From assembly GCA_963844115.1 (NCBI GenBank), contig CAWJNN010000068.1, positions 8,579-72,578 on the forward strand: DNA of 64,000 bases, in the 5' to 3' direction. A program made the translations under genes and the position numbers. The DNA is from CS4-C045 sp963844115. Its GTDB lineage: Bacteria > Planctomycetota > Planctomycetia > Pirellulales > UBA7805. Positions 17,401-25,868 of the stretch are shown in pieces. The notes beneath the pieces are model-generated. The model was not told the origin of the DNA and ran no database searches. It saw only the letters and a list, made by a program, of their open reading frames with translations. Positions within the stretch are counted from its first letter, which is position 1. The number at the start of each line of letters is the position of its first letter.

Positions 17401-18507
17401 ATGAGTTCGGACAGCGTTCACAGCCAAGACAGCACGGCCCAGGCGATTGTCAACAGCCACAACGAATGGGACCCACTGGAAGAGATTATCGTCGGCCGCG
17501 TCGAAGGTGGAGCGGTCCCGCCCTGGCATTCGACGATCGAATCTTGTGCGCCAGAACAGTCCTGGGAACTTTTACGAGCCCTCGCGGGACAGCCTGCTCC
17601 CGCGGTCTTGGTCCAAGGTGCTCAACCGCAGCTGGATAACTTCATTTCGATACTGGAAGGCGAAAATATCATTGTTCGCCGGCCGGATCCGGTCCCTCAA
17701 ACGTCTTCTTTCTCGACTCCAGACTGGACCAGTCCGGCTGGTTACAACATCGCCAATCCCCGCGACGGACTGCTGGTATTGGGCGACGAGATCCTGGAAA
17801 CCCCCATGGCCTGGCGGTCTCGCTATTTCGAGGTCCACGCCTACCGTTCGCTGTTGCAGGAGTATTTTCGACGCGGCGCGCGCTGGACGGCGGCTCCCAA
17901 GCCCCGTCTGTGCGATTCATTCTACGAGGAGGACTACTCGGTTCCGGACAAGAACGAGCCGCTTCGATACGTGATTACGGAACAGGAACCGACGTTTGAT
18001 GCGGCCGATTTTGTTCGCTGCGGTCGGGATATCTTCTACACGCGTAGCAACGTGACGAACGAATTCGGACTCGAATGGCTGCGGCGGCACCTGGGTGATC
18101 GCTATACGCTGCACCGCATCATTTCACACTCGCGACAGCCGGTACACATTGATACGACCTTTGTGCCGCTGGCCCCAGGCAAAGCGCTGATCAATCCGCA
18201 ATACATCAAAAGGTCTGAACTTCCGGCGATCCTGAACAGCTGGGACCTACGCGAGGCTCCGACACCAATCTCCAGCCGCCGAGCGTTATTTGATCTCAGC
18301 AGTGCATGGCTCAGCATGAATGTCTTGATGCTGGATCCGAAACGGGTCGTCGTCGAGGCGGCACAGGAACCCTTGATCAAGATGCTAGAAGACTGGGGCT
18401 TCGAAACGATCCCCTGCCCCTTCGAGGATCACTTTCTGTTTGGTGGTGCCTTCCACTGTGCGACGCTCGATATCCGCCGGCGGGGCGGGCTCGAGTCGTA
18501 CTTCTGA
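17401..18507 (+). CDS. Glycine amidinotransferase-like enzyme
   Basis: 368 residues of the amidinotransferase (GATase) fold. The N-terminus VNSHNEWDPLEEIIVGRVEG is typical. Catalytic residues of the AGAT/inosamine-amidinotransferase family can be placed: Asp in FDAADFVRCGRD, His in HSRQPVHIDTTFVPL, and the nucleophilic Cys in GGAFHCATLDIRR near the C-terminus. Such enzymes transfer an amidino group from arginine to an amine (glycine, ornithine, inosamines and related compounds); the acceptor here is unknown. I start at ATG 17401; an in-frame TTG lies 30 bp upstream. There are no linked biosynthetic genes, so neither creatine- nor toxin-type pathways are indicated. Confidence 0.85.
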   Translation: MSSDSVHSQDSTAQAIVNSHNEWDPLEEIIVGRVEGGAVPPWHSTIESCAPEQSWELLRALAGQPAPAVLVQGAQPQLDNFISILEGENIIVRRPDPVPQTSSFSTPDWTSPAGYNIANPRDGLLVLGDEILETPMAWRSRYFEVHAYRSLLQEYFRRGARWTAAPKPRLCDSFYEEDYSVPDKNEPLRYVITEQEPTFDAADFVRCGRDIFYTRSNVTNEFGLEWLRRHLGDRYTLHRIISHSRQPVHIDTTFVPLAPGKALINPQYIKRSELPAILNSWDLREAPTPISSRRALFDLSSAWLSMNVLMLDPKRVVVEAAQEPLIKMLEDWGFETIPCPFEDHFLFGGAFHCATLDIRRRGGLESYF

Positions 18508-19226
18508 CCCGGCTGATTAGCCCCCAGGTCGTCGCCGAATTCTTCTGATCGGCAGATTTCCCTCGGTTGGCACACCATCTGCATAGGTAAGTACCCGATA
18601 ACCTGAATATACCGCTGCGCAATCGATCTGCCTGGCCCATTGTGGCCGAGCATTTTGACCAGCAGCAGGGATCCGTATCGGTCAGCGCGGTGCATCTGCC
18701 GCGCGCTGAAACGCGGAAAAACCGTGCGAATGGAGCCGGATAAGTCCTTGGTGCGCTTAGATTTGCGCACTCTGGCTTGAAATCGGGCTGTCGCAAGGGT
18801 GTTCGTGTTCTGGCGCGCGCTGGATGCCATATCCGCAGGTCTAGGGAGACGGACTGCGGGGACCGTGGTGCGCTGCGCAGACAGTGCGCTGCGCAGACGG
18901 TTCGAACTTGCGATCTACAGCCGCCGGTCGGCTACTCCAAAAGGGGTAGCCAAAATGGTAGAGGTCCCTACCAACTTGGTCATCCATCGCCGCCGGCCTT
19001 CATCGGCAGACCGCCGATCCGCGGAATTATCGCGGCTGTAAATTCTTAACTGGAAGATACTTATATCTTTTTCCCCAGATACAGAATTTTTTGTTTCCCA
19101 CTGGCACATCGCATGCATTTGTGGTCAGTCTCGTGTGGTCGCGGGGTAGCCTCGTGATCAGCCACAAGGCCACGATCAACCGACGGGATTGCGGGCCCGA
19201 TTTCCCGCTAGCAAAGGAAACGACCA
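18508..19226. other. Intergenic, no gene recognised
   Basis: About 720 bp. It carries a 16-bp direct repeat (GTGCGCTGCGCAGAC, 18868-18898), each copy containing the palindrome TGCGCTGCGCA, and short inverted GC-rich stretches around 18988-19040. I see no ORF with family-like features. Confidence 0.4.
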
Positions 19227-19418
19227 ATGAATGTCAATGATGCGGATGGCTACGACGACGAATTCGGACCCACCTATCGTCGGACGGGCAACGACCAGCC
19301 AACACGCAAGTCCCAACCGAATAAATCGCTTCCGGGAAGTTCAAAATTCGGGCGACGCCGAAACAACTCCAGCCAAAAGGGCATCCACAAACGACGGGTC
19401 CGCAAGATCCAGTGGTAA
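19227..19418 (+). CDS. Small basic protein, unknown function
   Basis: 63 residues: an acidic start (MNVNDADGYDDEFG), then strongly basic and Ser/Asn-rich with the C-terminus KGIHKRRVRKIQW. AAAGGA lies about ten bases before the ATG. It resembles small planctomycete proteins that end in a HRRR-type basic tail with a terminal Trp, and nucleic-acid binding is a possibility. I rely on start signal and composition only. Confidence 0.5.
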   Translation: MNVNDADGYDDEFGPTYRRTGNDQPTRKSQPNKSLPGSSKFGRRRNNSSQKGIHKRRVRKIQW

Positions 19419-19514
19419 CCCCACGAGACCGCGTCACTGAACTTTCTCAACTTTTTTCTCCGACAAGAAACAGTTCGGATCACTCTGAACGCAGGTGCGA
19501 AGGGAATAGCTCCA

Positions 19515-20024
19515 ATGCAAACACGTAGGCAGTTATCAGGTTTCGTAGCCCTCGCCGTTGCCCTTGCCGTGGGCCTCGCGGTAAGCAACGCCAGCGACCC
19601 AAATATCGCGGCCAGCAACGACAACACGACGCAGCGTGCAAGGGCCAATACTATTTCGACCGCCACGGTCGACGCCGCCTCCGGCAGCGAAGAACAGCGG
19701 CTTGTCAGCGAGTTCTTCTCCGACGACGACCGTGGGACGACGATCGAGTCGACTACGATTCGACAGTTGCTAAACCTGATGACTGAGCGCGTTTCGGACA
19801 CTTCTGAACATGGCGCTGGACTTGGCGATGACGCGTCATTTCAGCCGTTTTCGTCACCGGCCGTGTCGCTGAACATCGAACAGGCGGACGGCCAGACGGA
19901 TGTTTTCTCCGGAATGCGAGCCGGAATACCAGATAGTGAAGTGGGACAATTCCCTTGCTTCGTTGACATTCCTCGCGAAGCCACGATTCAATTGGCATCC
20001 ACATCCGTGTTAGATTTGTTGTAA
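19515..20024 (+). CDS. Hypothetical exported protein
   Basis: 169 residues with a signal-peptide-like N-terminus (MQTRRQLSGFVALAVALAVG, possible cleavage after SNA). The rest is Ser/Thr/Asp-rich with no motif I recognise. GAAGGGAAT lies upstream of the ATG. It follows the small basic protein by about 96 bp. Confidence 0.5.
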   Translation: MQTRRQLSGFVALAVALAVGLAVSNASDPNIAASNDNTTQRARANTISTATVDAASGSEEQRLVSEFFSDDDRGTTIESTTIRQLLNLMTERVSDTSEHGAGLGDDASFQPFSSPAVSLNIEQADGQTDVFSGMRAGIPDSEVGQFPCFVDIPREATIQLASTSVLDLL

Positions 20025-20115
20025 GACAAGAGGACTTTCGCCTCCGGTGGGGCACGGGGCACGCCGTCAAACGTTCTGCCGGTTGCGATCCAGCGAATAC
20101 GATCGCCCGAGCGCA

Positions 20116-20463
20116 TTACGTTGCGGCGGGGCCTAAACGTATTTCCAGCCGGACCGGCCCGAAGACGTCCGTAACTGTCTGGCCAATCACCTGGCCTGCG
20201 ACGTCGATTTCGATTGTATTGCGAGCTGTCAGGATCGCGGTGACATCGAATCCGCAGGACTTCGTGTCCCAGGGGGCTTCACCTAACGGTCGGGCATTCA
20301 ACACTACGCGTTCGACTCGATCCGGGTTTTCCACGACCAACCACACCTGCTCGTGAGCTTCCAGGCCGGTCGGGCAGTTGAACGAGCGGCGGTAGCGAGT
20401 CGGGTTTTGATCGGCGTTATTCTGCCACGGATTCCTCAGTCGGATGATGTGCGGGTAGGTCAT
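20116..20463 (-). CDS. Hypothetical protein, jelly-roll-like
   Basis: 115 residues from the ATG at 20461-20463. The sequence IRLRNPWQ, FNCPTGLEAHEQVWLVVEN, VVLNARPLGE, FDVTAILTARNTIEIDV has the alternating pattern of the sugar-binding jelly-roll domain found at the N-terminus of GH2-type enzymes. It stands alone here and is too short to be an enzyme. The upstream in-frame extension to 20622 looks non-coding. Confidence 0.5.
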   Translation of the reverse strand: MTYPHIIRLRNPWQNNADQNPTRYRRSFNCPTGLEAHEQVWLVVENPDRVERVVLNARPLGEAPWDTKSCGFDVTAILTARNTIEIDVAGQVIGQTVTDVFGPVRLEIRLGPAAT

Positions 20464-20779
20464 CGACGCCTGCGATACGAACAAGAGTCCAGCCGTCGTG
20501 GTCGCGAGCCCGTCACGCCGGCGCTGGAAATCGGGCTGAAGTAGTTGCCCTGGTGGCTTCTGCTGCAAATGATAATAGAGTCTGGTCGTGAGCCATGGCA
20601 ATCTCACGCAGCTTGGACGCATCCCGGTGTAGCTTTCAAGGGCCTCGCAACGACGTTAAACTAGGATGACGGATTTCGGCTGTTTCACTTTCTCTTCGCA
20701 TTGTAGAGGTAGACGCCCGACGGACGCTTTTCGTTGCCCGGCGTCGACCGTTAGGCGGGAACACCGAATAGCATTCGGC

Positions 20780-20846
20780 GGGAATATCAGAACCGGGAAT
20801 ATCAGAACAGAGAATATCAGAACAGAGAATATCAGAACAGAGAGGA
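20780..20846. repeat. 15-bp tandem array (GRGAATATCAGAACA)
   Basis: Four copies of a 15-bp unit (GGGAATATCAGAACC, GGGAATATCAGAACA, then GAGAATATCAGAACA twice) end in GAGAGGAGG, which supplies the Shine-Dalgarno of the TPR protein gene starting at 20857. Here the array therefore runs into the ribosome-binding site. Confidence 0.85.
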
Positions 20847-20856
20847 GGAATGGCTG

Positions 20857-23800
20857 ATGGTGCGTGCCTTGATCCCCACACTGTTGATCCGCGTATTGTG
20901 TATCGTCCTGTTCGCGTCGATTGCCGGCGGCGGGTCCCCTCTGATCGCTCAAGAATCGTCCGACGCCGCGAAGATTCAATTCAGTGCGGCCGCCGAACTG
21001 CAAAACGACGATCTGTTCGATCTGGCGATTGGGGAATGGAAAACCTTTCTGGAAAAACACCCGGATGACCCGTTGGCGGTCAAGGCAAGGCATTTTCTGG
21101 GTGTCTGTCTGAACCAGGAAAAGAAATACGAAGAGGCGGTCGCCGAGCTGGGAAAAGTCGCCGCCGAGCACCCCAAATTTGAAATGCTGGCCGCCACGCT
21201 GATCAATCTCGCGACGGCACAATACCAGCTGGCCACCGCGGCGAACGATCCGAAGCTCTATACGGAGTCCGCGGCCACCTACGGAAAGCTACTCTCGCAA
21301 TTCCCAAATGACAGCCTGGCCTCGACGGCGCAATACAACCTGGCCGAATGCTACTACGCACTGCACGAGACTCAAAAGGCAATCGATGCCTACCAGACGT
21401 TCCTCAAGCAATACCCGGACGACAAGCTGAAACCGGACGCCTATTACGCCCTCGGAATTACCCAGCTCGAAGCCGACAAGCCCGTCGAGGCATTGGTTAC
21501 GCTGGATCAATTTCTGCAGCTGTACCCCGACCACAAACTATCGGCACAAGCCAGGATGTATAAGGCCGACGCGCTGTTCGATCAGGAGAAGTTCGGCGAC
21601 GCGGAAAAGCAATATGCCGCGCTCGCCGTCACCGAAGGGTTTGCCTTTGCCGATCGCTGCCTGATGCGGCAGGCCGACTGTGCGACGAGCCAAAAAAAGT
21701 ATGGGGAGTCGGCGGCGATCTACGCCGACGTCGCGAAGCGCTTTCCCATGTCCCAGTATCTACCCGCTGCAACGCTGTCGGCCGGTAGCCGCTATCATCT
21801 GGCCGGCGATCATCAGCAAGCGATCGAATGGCTCGGCCGCGCCTCCGGTCCGCAAGAGGCCGAAGCAGCGCATTGGCTCGCCCGCGCTCACCTCGAATTG
21901 AAGAAGCCCGCCCCCGCGCTGGAGGCGGTCGAAAAGGTGCTGCCCAAGGCCGAAAAGAGTGAGTTTTATGTCGACTTGTTGCTGGATCAGGCAGATGCGT
22001 TGTACGAAATAACTTCACGGCGCAAAGAGGCTATCGCGGTTTACGCCAAGGTCGTAGACCAATTTCCAGACCACGCAAAGGCCCCCACCGCGCTTTATTA
22101 CGCCGGGTGGACAGCATTCAATCTGGGTGAACACGATCTGGCCAAGCAATACACCAAGCGATTCCTCGACGCATTCCCTGACCATGAACTGCGCACGGCT
22201 GTTGAATCAGTCGCCGCCGACAGCTATTTAAATACCGGTGAGCTGGCACGGGCCGAAAAGCAATACGGCGCACTGCTGCAGCGCAACCCGCAGCACGAAG
22301 ATGCCCGTCGCTGGCGGCTTTTGTTGAGCTGGTCGATGTTCCGACAGAAGAAATACGAACCGACGATCGCTGTTCTCGAATCGAAAATCGATGACTTCGA
22401 GCAACCTGGCCGCCGTGCCGAAGCGTGCCTGGTCTTGGGCAATTGTCATTTTGCCCTCAAACAATTCGAGCAAGCGCGGGACGCTCTGCAAAAGTGTGTC
22501 GCAACGGAACCTCAAGGCGACGTCAGCGAAGAAGCTCTGTTACTGCTCTCCCGTGCCCAACACCAGTTGAATGACCTGGCCGCTGCGCAAAAAACAGCCC
22601 GGCAGCTGATCCAGGATTTTCCGAGCAGCAAGATTCTGGATCGTGCCCTCTATCGACTGGGCGAATATCTGTACAACAGCGGCGAGTTCAAATTGGCCGC
22701 GGCACAGTACCAGAAGGTCGTCGACGACTTTCCCAACAGTCCGCTGCTCCCGACCGCCCTGTACTGGCTGGGGGCTTCCCAGATCGCTGAACAGGACTAT
22801 CCGTCCGCGGATACGACGATGACTCGCTTGATTGATCAGCATGGCGAGAATCCGCTGGCCGCATCGGGCCGATACATGCGTGCGCAAGCGCGTCGACTTT
22901 CCGGAAAACCGGCCGACGCCGTCGCTGACGTCCTCGCGTTCCTGGAAACCAAACCGGATCAAGCGGACCGCTCGGGAGCCCTGTTCGAACGCGGCCTCGC
23001 AGAAATGGACTTGAAAGACTATCCAGCTGCCATCGCGTCCTTTCAAGCGATCTTGAAAGATGATCCCAAGTACGAAGGTATCGACAAGGTTGAGTACCAG
23101 TTGGCATGGTCGCTGAAAAACGCCAATCGGGACCAAGAAGCGTCTGCCATGTTCGGCCAGCTGGCCCAACAGCGCCCGGACAGCCCCTTCGCCGCGGAGG
23201 CGTCGTATCACGTGGGTGAACAGAAATATGCCGATCAGCAATACAAGCCCGCTGTCGAAAGCTACCAGGCCGCTTTGCGCCAGGCGACGGCCGGTCAGCA
23301 ACTGGATATCGCCGAGATGGCGCTGCATAAGCTGGCGTGGTCACAGTATCGCCTGGGCACTTTTGGTGAGGCGCAGCAATCTTTTGATAAACAGCTGCAG
23401 CAGTATCCCGAAGGCAACTTGGCGCACGACGCGCGTTTTATGTCGGCCGAATGCCTGTTTGAGCAGGAACAGTTCCAAAAAGCACTCGACGCCTACCAGG
23501 CCGTCCGCAAAGATCCGCCACCGTCGCAGGATTTTCAGCTGTTGGCGCTGCTGCACGCCGGCCAATCAGCCAACCAGCTCAAGGATTGGCCGAACGGCGT
23601 TACCCTGCTGGAGGAGTCGCTTGACGTTTTCCCCGATTCGGTTCGCGAACCCGATATTCTGTATGAGATCGCCTGGGCCAAACAGAATCTCAAGTCGCTG
23701 GACGAGGCGATGGAACTCTATCAGCGTGTCACGGACATGACACAGCGGGAAGTAGGAGCACGCGCACGACTGATGATGGGAGAAATCAAGTTTGAACAAG

Positions 23801-24030
23801 GCCAGCACAAAGAGGCGATTGTCAATTTCTTCAAGGTTTTTCGGGGATATAAGGGCGCTCCAGCGTCTTACGATCCCTGGAAATCTCAGGCGATGTACGA
23901 GACCGCCCGCTGCTTTGAAGTATTAAAGAACGTTCCCAATGCCAAGAAATACTATCAACAGTTGCTGAAAGATTACCCCGAAAGTCAGCTCGCCAAGCTC
24001 GCCCAACAGCGTGTTTCGGAACTCAAGTAG
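20857..24030 (+). CDS. Large exported tetratricopeptide-repeat protein
   Basis: 1057 residues. A signal peptide (LLIRVLCIVLFASIAGGG, cut near LIAQE) is followed by TPR/Sel1-type helical pairs along the whole length, for example YQTFLKQYPDDKLKPDAYYA, FLQLYPDHKLSAQARMYKA and YQQLLKDYPESQLAKLAQQR; the P-D/x-S-A-YxL pattern is that of YbgF/BamD-like repeats. It starts at ATG 20857 with GAGGAGG upstream. It heads a cluster with ExbB, ExbD and a toroid-domain membrane protein, so it is likely the periplasmic scaffold of that envelope system. Confidence 0.85.
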   Translation: MVRALIPTLLIRVLCIVLFASIAGGGSPLIAQESSDAAKIQFSAAAELQNDDLFDLAIGEWKTFLEKHPDDPLAVKARHFLGVCLNQEKKYEEAVAELGKVAAEHPKFEMLAATLINLATAQYQLATAANDPKLYTESAATYGKLLSQFPNDSLASTAQYNLAECYYALHETQKAIDAYQTFLKQYPDDKLKPDAYYALGITQLEADKPVEALVTLDQFLQLYPDHKLSAQARMYKADALFDQEKFGDAEKQYAALAVTEGFAFADRCLMRQADCATSQKKYGESAAIYADVAKRFPMSQYLPAATLSAGSRYHLAGDHQQAIEWLGRASGPQEAEAAHWLARAHLELKKPAPALEAVEKVLPKAEKSEFYVDLLLDQADALYEITSRRKEAIAVYAKVVDQFPDHAKAPTALYYAGWTAFNLGEHDLAKQYTKRFLDAFPDHELRTAVESVAADSYLNTGELARAEKQYGALLQRNPQHEDARRWRLLLSWSMFRQKKYEPTIAVLESKIDDFEQPGRRAEACLVLGNCHFALKQFEQARDALQKCVATEPQGDVSEEALLLLSRAQHQLNDLAAAQKTARQLIQDFPSSKILDRALYRLGEYLYNSGEFKLAAAQYQKVVDDFPNSPLLPTALYWLGASQIAEQDYPSADTTMTRLIDQHGENPLAASGRYMRAQARRLSGKPADAVADVLAFLETKPDQADRSGALFERGLAEMDLKDYPAAIASFQAILKDDPKYEGIDKVEYQLAWSLKNANRDQEASAMFGQLAQQRPDSPFAAEASYHVGEQKYADQQYKPAVESYQAALRQATAGQQLDIAEMALHKLAWSQYRLGTFGEAQQSFDKQLQQYPEGNLAHDARFMSAECLFEQEQFQKALDAYQAVRKDPPPSQDFQLLALLHAGQSANQLKDWPNGVTLLEESLDVFPDSVREPDILYEIAWAKQNLKSLDEAMELYQRVTDMTQREVGARARLMMGEIKFEQGQHKEAIVNFFKVFRGYKGAPASYDPWKSQAMYETARCFEVLKNVPNAKKYYQQLLKDYPESQLAKLAQQRVSELK

Positions 24031-24143
24031 ACGTGACGTGAATCCAAGCGTCCAAGGGCCCGGCCTGAATGCCTGCCGTTTTCGCTGGATTCACGGCGCA
24101 GCGAGTCTATCCAAACGAATCTATCCAATAGCGTGAACTTGCG

Positions 24144-25187
24144 ATGCATTACGAACATTTTACGAGAATCGCCATGAGTTTTTGTCTGAGGTCAAGCCCC
24201 TGGTTTCTTGCCTTCGCCATCGTCCTGGCCGCAGGAACGATCCGTCCAGGCAACGCGTTCGCTCAACCCGCCGCTGCCGTCGACGAGGAATTGAAGGAAA
24301 TCGAAGACGCGCTAGCCAACCAACCAGTGGATGCAACGCAACCCGCCAGCGCGGATGCCGACGGTGAGCCCGCCAAGCAAGCTGGGCCAGACTTCGCTGA
24401 GCTGAACCTGTTGAAGCTGCTGCTGGCGGGAGGTTGGCCGATGATACCGATTGCCTTCATGCTGGTATTGGTCATCACATTTACGATCGAACGCATCCTA
24501 GGACTTCGACGCGATAAAGTTATGCCTGGCGGTTTGACCAACGAACTTGGGCAATTGGCGACAACGTCCAGTGGATTCGATCCACGCGTTGTCTATCGAA
24601 TCTGCCAGCAATATCCTTCCGCCGCTTCCAATGTCATTCGATCCATGTTGCTCAAGATTGGACGGCCCCACTCGGAGGTCGAGCACGCGGTGCTTGAAGC
24701 GAACGAACGTGAGTCGTCGCGACTGTACGCCAACGTTCGCTGGCTGAATCTTGCCGCCGCGGTGACGCCCCTGATGGGGCTGTTCGGAACCGTGTGGGGA
24801 ATGATCAATGCCTTTTACGCGACCGCCAATCTTCCGGATGGCGCGAGCAAAGCCCAGGTCCTGGCGGACGGCATCGTGATCGCCCTGGTCACGACGCTCG
24901 GCGGCCTGTTCGTTGCCATCCCAGCCGCGATCGCCGCGCACTTTTTCGAAGGCCGAATTCAATCTCTGTTTCACGAGATCGATGAATTGCTAACGAGCCT
25001 CTTACCACAGATCGAGCGTTTCGAAGGCAAGCTGCGGGTTAGCCAGGACCACCTGTCCGGCGACGCGGACGGACGCCCGGCAGCCCCCGCAGAGTTGACG
25101 AAAGAACCGCCGACAGCTCCGCCTGCCGGCCGAACCAAAAAAGCCGACCCGACGCCTCCGCCCGCACGACAACCCACGGAGGCGTGA
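24144..25187 (+). CDS. exbB: MotA/TolQ/ExbB proton-channel family protein
   Basis: 347 residues. A signal-like N-terminus and an Ala/Asp-rich periplasmic stretch are followed by three membrane segments: LAGGWPMIPIAFMLVLVITF (about 95-115), NLAAAVTPLMGLFGTVWGMI (about 198-217) and VIALVTTLGGLFVAIPAAIA (about 247-268). The Thr and Gly-rich helices of the proton path are conserved. A Pro/Ala-rich tail follows. The start may be ATG 24144 or ATG 24174; neither has a good Shine-Dalgarno. Together with the following ExbD it should form a proton-motive-force-driven motor. Confidence 0.9.
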   Translation: MHYEHFTRIAMSFCLRSSPWFLAFAIVLAAGTIRPGNAFAQPAAAVDEELKEIEDALANQPVDATQPASADADGEPAKQAGPDFAELNLLKLLLAGGWPMIPIAFMLVLVITFTIERILGLRRDKVMPGGLTNELGQLATTSSGFDPRVVYRICQQYPSAASNVIRSMLLKIGRPHSEVEHAVLEANERESSRLYANVRWLNLAAAVTPLMGLFGTVWGMINAFYATANLPDGASKAQVLADGIVIALVTTLGGLFVAIPAAIAAHFFEGRIQSLFHEIDELLTSLLPQIERFEGKLRVSQDHLSGDADGRPAAPAELTKEPPTAPPAGRTKKADPTPPPARQPTEA

Positions 25188-25190
25188 TCG

Positions 25191-25361
25191 GTAATCTGCA
25201 ATTTGCAATCCCAAATCCCAAATCCCAAATCCCAAATCCCATATCCCAAATCCCATATCCCAAATCCCATATCCCAAATCCCAAATCCGCAATCCGCAAT
25301 CCGCAATCCGCAATCCCCAATCCCCAATCCCCAATCCCCAATCCCCAATCCCCAATCCCCA
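25191..25361. repeat. Heptamer array between exbB and exbD
   Basis: About two dozen 7-bp units in three successive blocks: CCCAAAT / CCCATAT, then CCGCAAT, then CCCCAAT. The array fills the whole gap and its last base precedes the exbD ATG, so there is no Shine-Dalgarno sequence for exbD. The frame of exbD stays open through most of the array, giving a possible 53-residue Pro/Gln/Ser-rich extension from an ATG at 25203. Confidence 0.9.
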
Positions 25362-25772
25362 ATGCCCGTCAAATTCGACAAAGGATCAGCCCTCAGCTCG
25401 CTTAGCCTGACACCGCTGATCGATATCGTCTTTCTCCTCTTGATCTTTTTTCTGGTCGCAACGCGATTCGCCGAAGAGGAACGCGAATTGGATGTCAATC
25501 TGCCCGTTGCCAGTGATGCCAAGCCCCTGACACAGAAGCCGGACATTGCCTGGGTCAACATCGATCGAGATGGCAGCTATTTCGTACAGGGAAAAATTGT
25601 CGACCTTGACGAATTGGAAGCCATCCTGGGCCAGGCGGCCACCAACAACCCTGGCACCCAATCCGTGAAGATCCGAGGTGACCGGGCAAGCGACTTGCAA
25701 CATGCAGTCGCGGTGATGAACCTGTGCAAGAAAGTCAATATTCGTGACTGTAGCATTGCCACAGATAAATAG
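25362..25772 (+). CDS. exbD: ExbD/TolR family protein
   Basis: 136 residues: short cytoplasmic start MPVKFDKGSALSSLSLTPLI, one membrane helix DIVFLLLIFFLVATRF with the conserved Asp that couples proton flow, and a periplasmic domain (ELDVNLPVAS, VNIDRDGSYFVQGKIV, VKIRGDRASDLQHAVAVMNL). It pairs with the ExbB at 24144-25187. Directly upstream is a heptamer array in place of a ribosome-binding site; translation may instead start upstream inside the array (ATG 25203, same frame) or be coupled to exbB. Confidence 0.9.
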   Translation: MPVKFDKGSALSSLSLTPLIDIVFLLLIFFLVATRFAEEERELDVNLPVASDAKPLTQKPDIAWVNIDRDGSYFVQGKIVDLDELEAILGQAATNNPGTQSVKIRGDRASDLQHAVAVMNLCKKVNIRDCSIATDK

Positions 25773-25868
25773 GGACGGACACCCGTAGGGACGAACGAGC
25801 AGATACTGCGGCGCGGCAGTCCACACGAATCATTCGATCAACACCAAACCTTCATTCAATAACCGATC

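Noticed and set aside
17401..18507. Saxitoxin- or creatine-type biosynthesis from the amidinotransferase.
   Set aside because: No pathway genes are adjacent, and the acceptor cannot be read from sequence.
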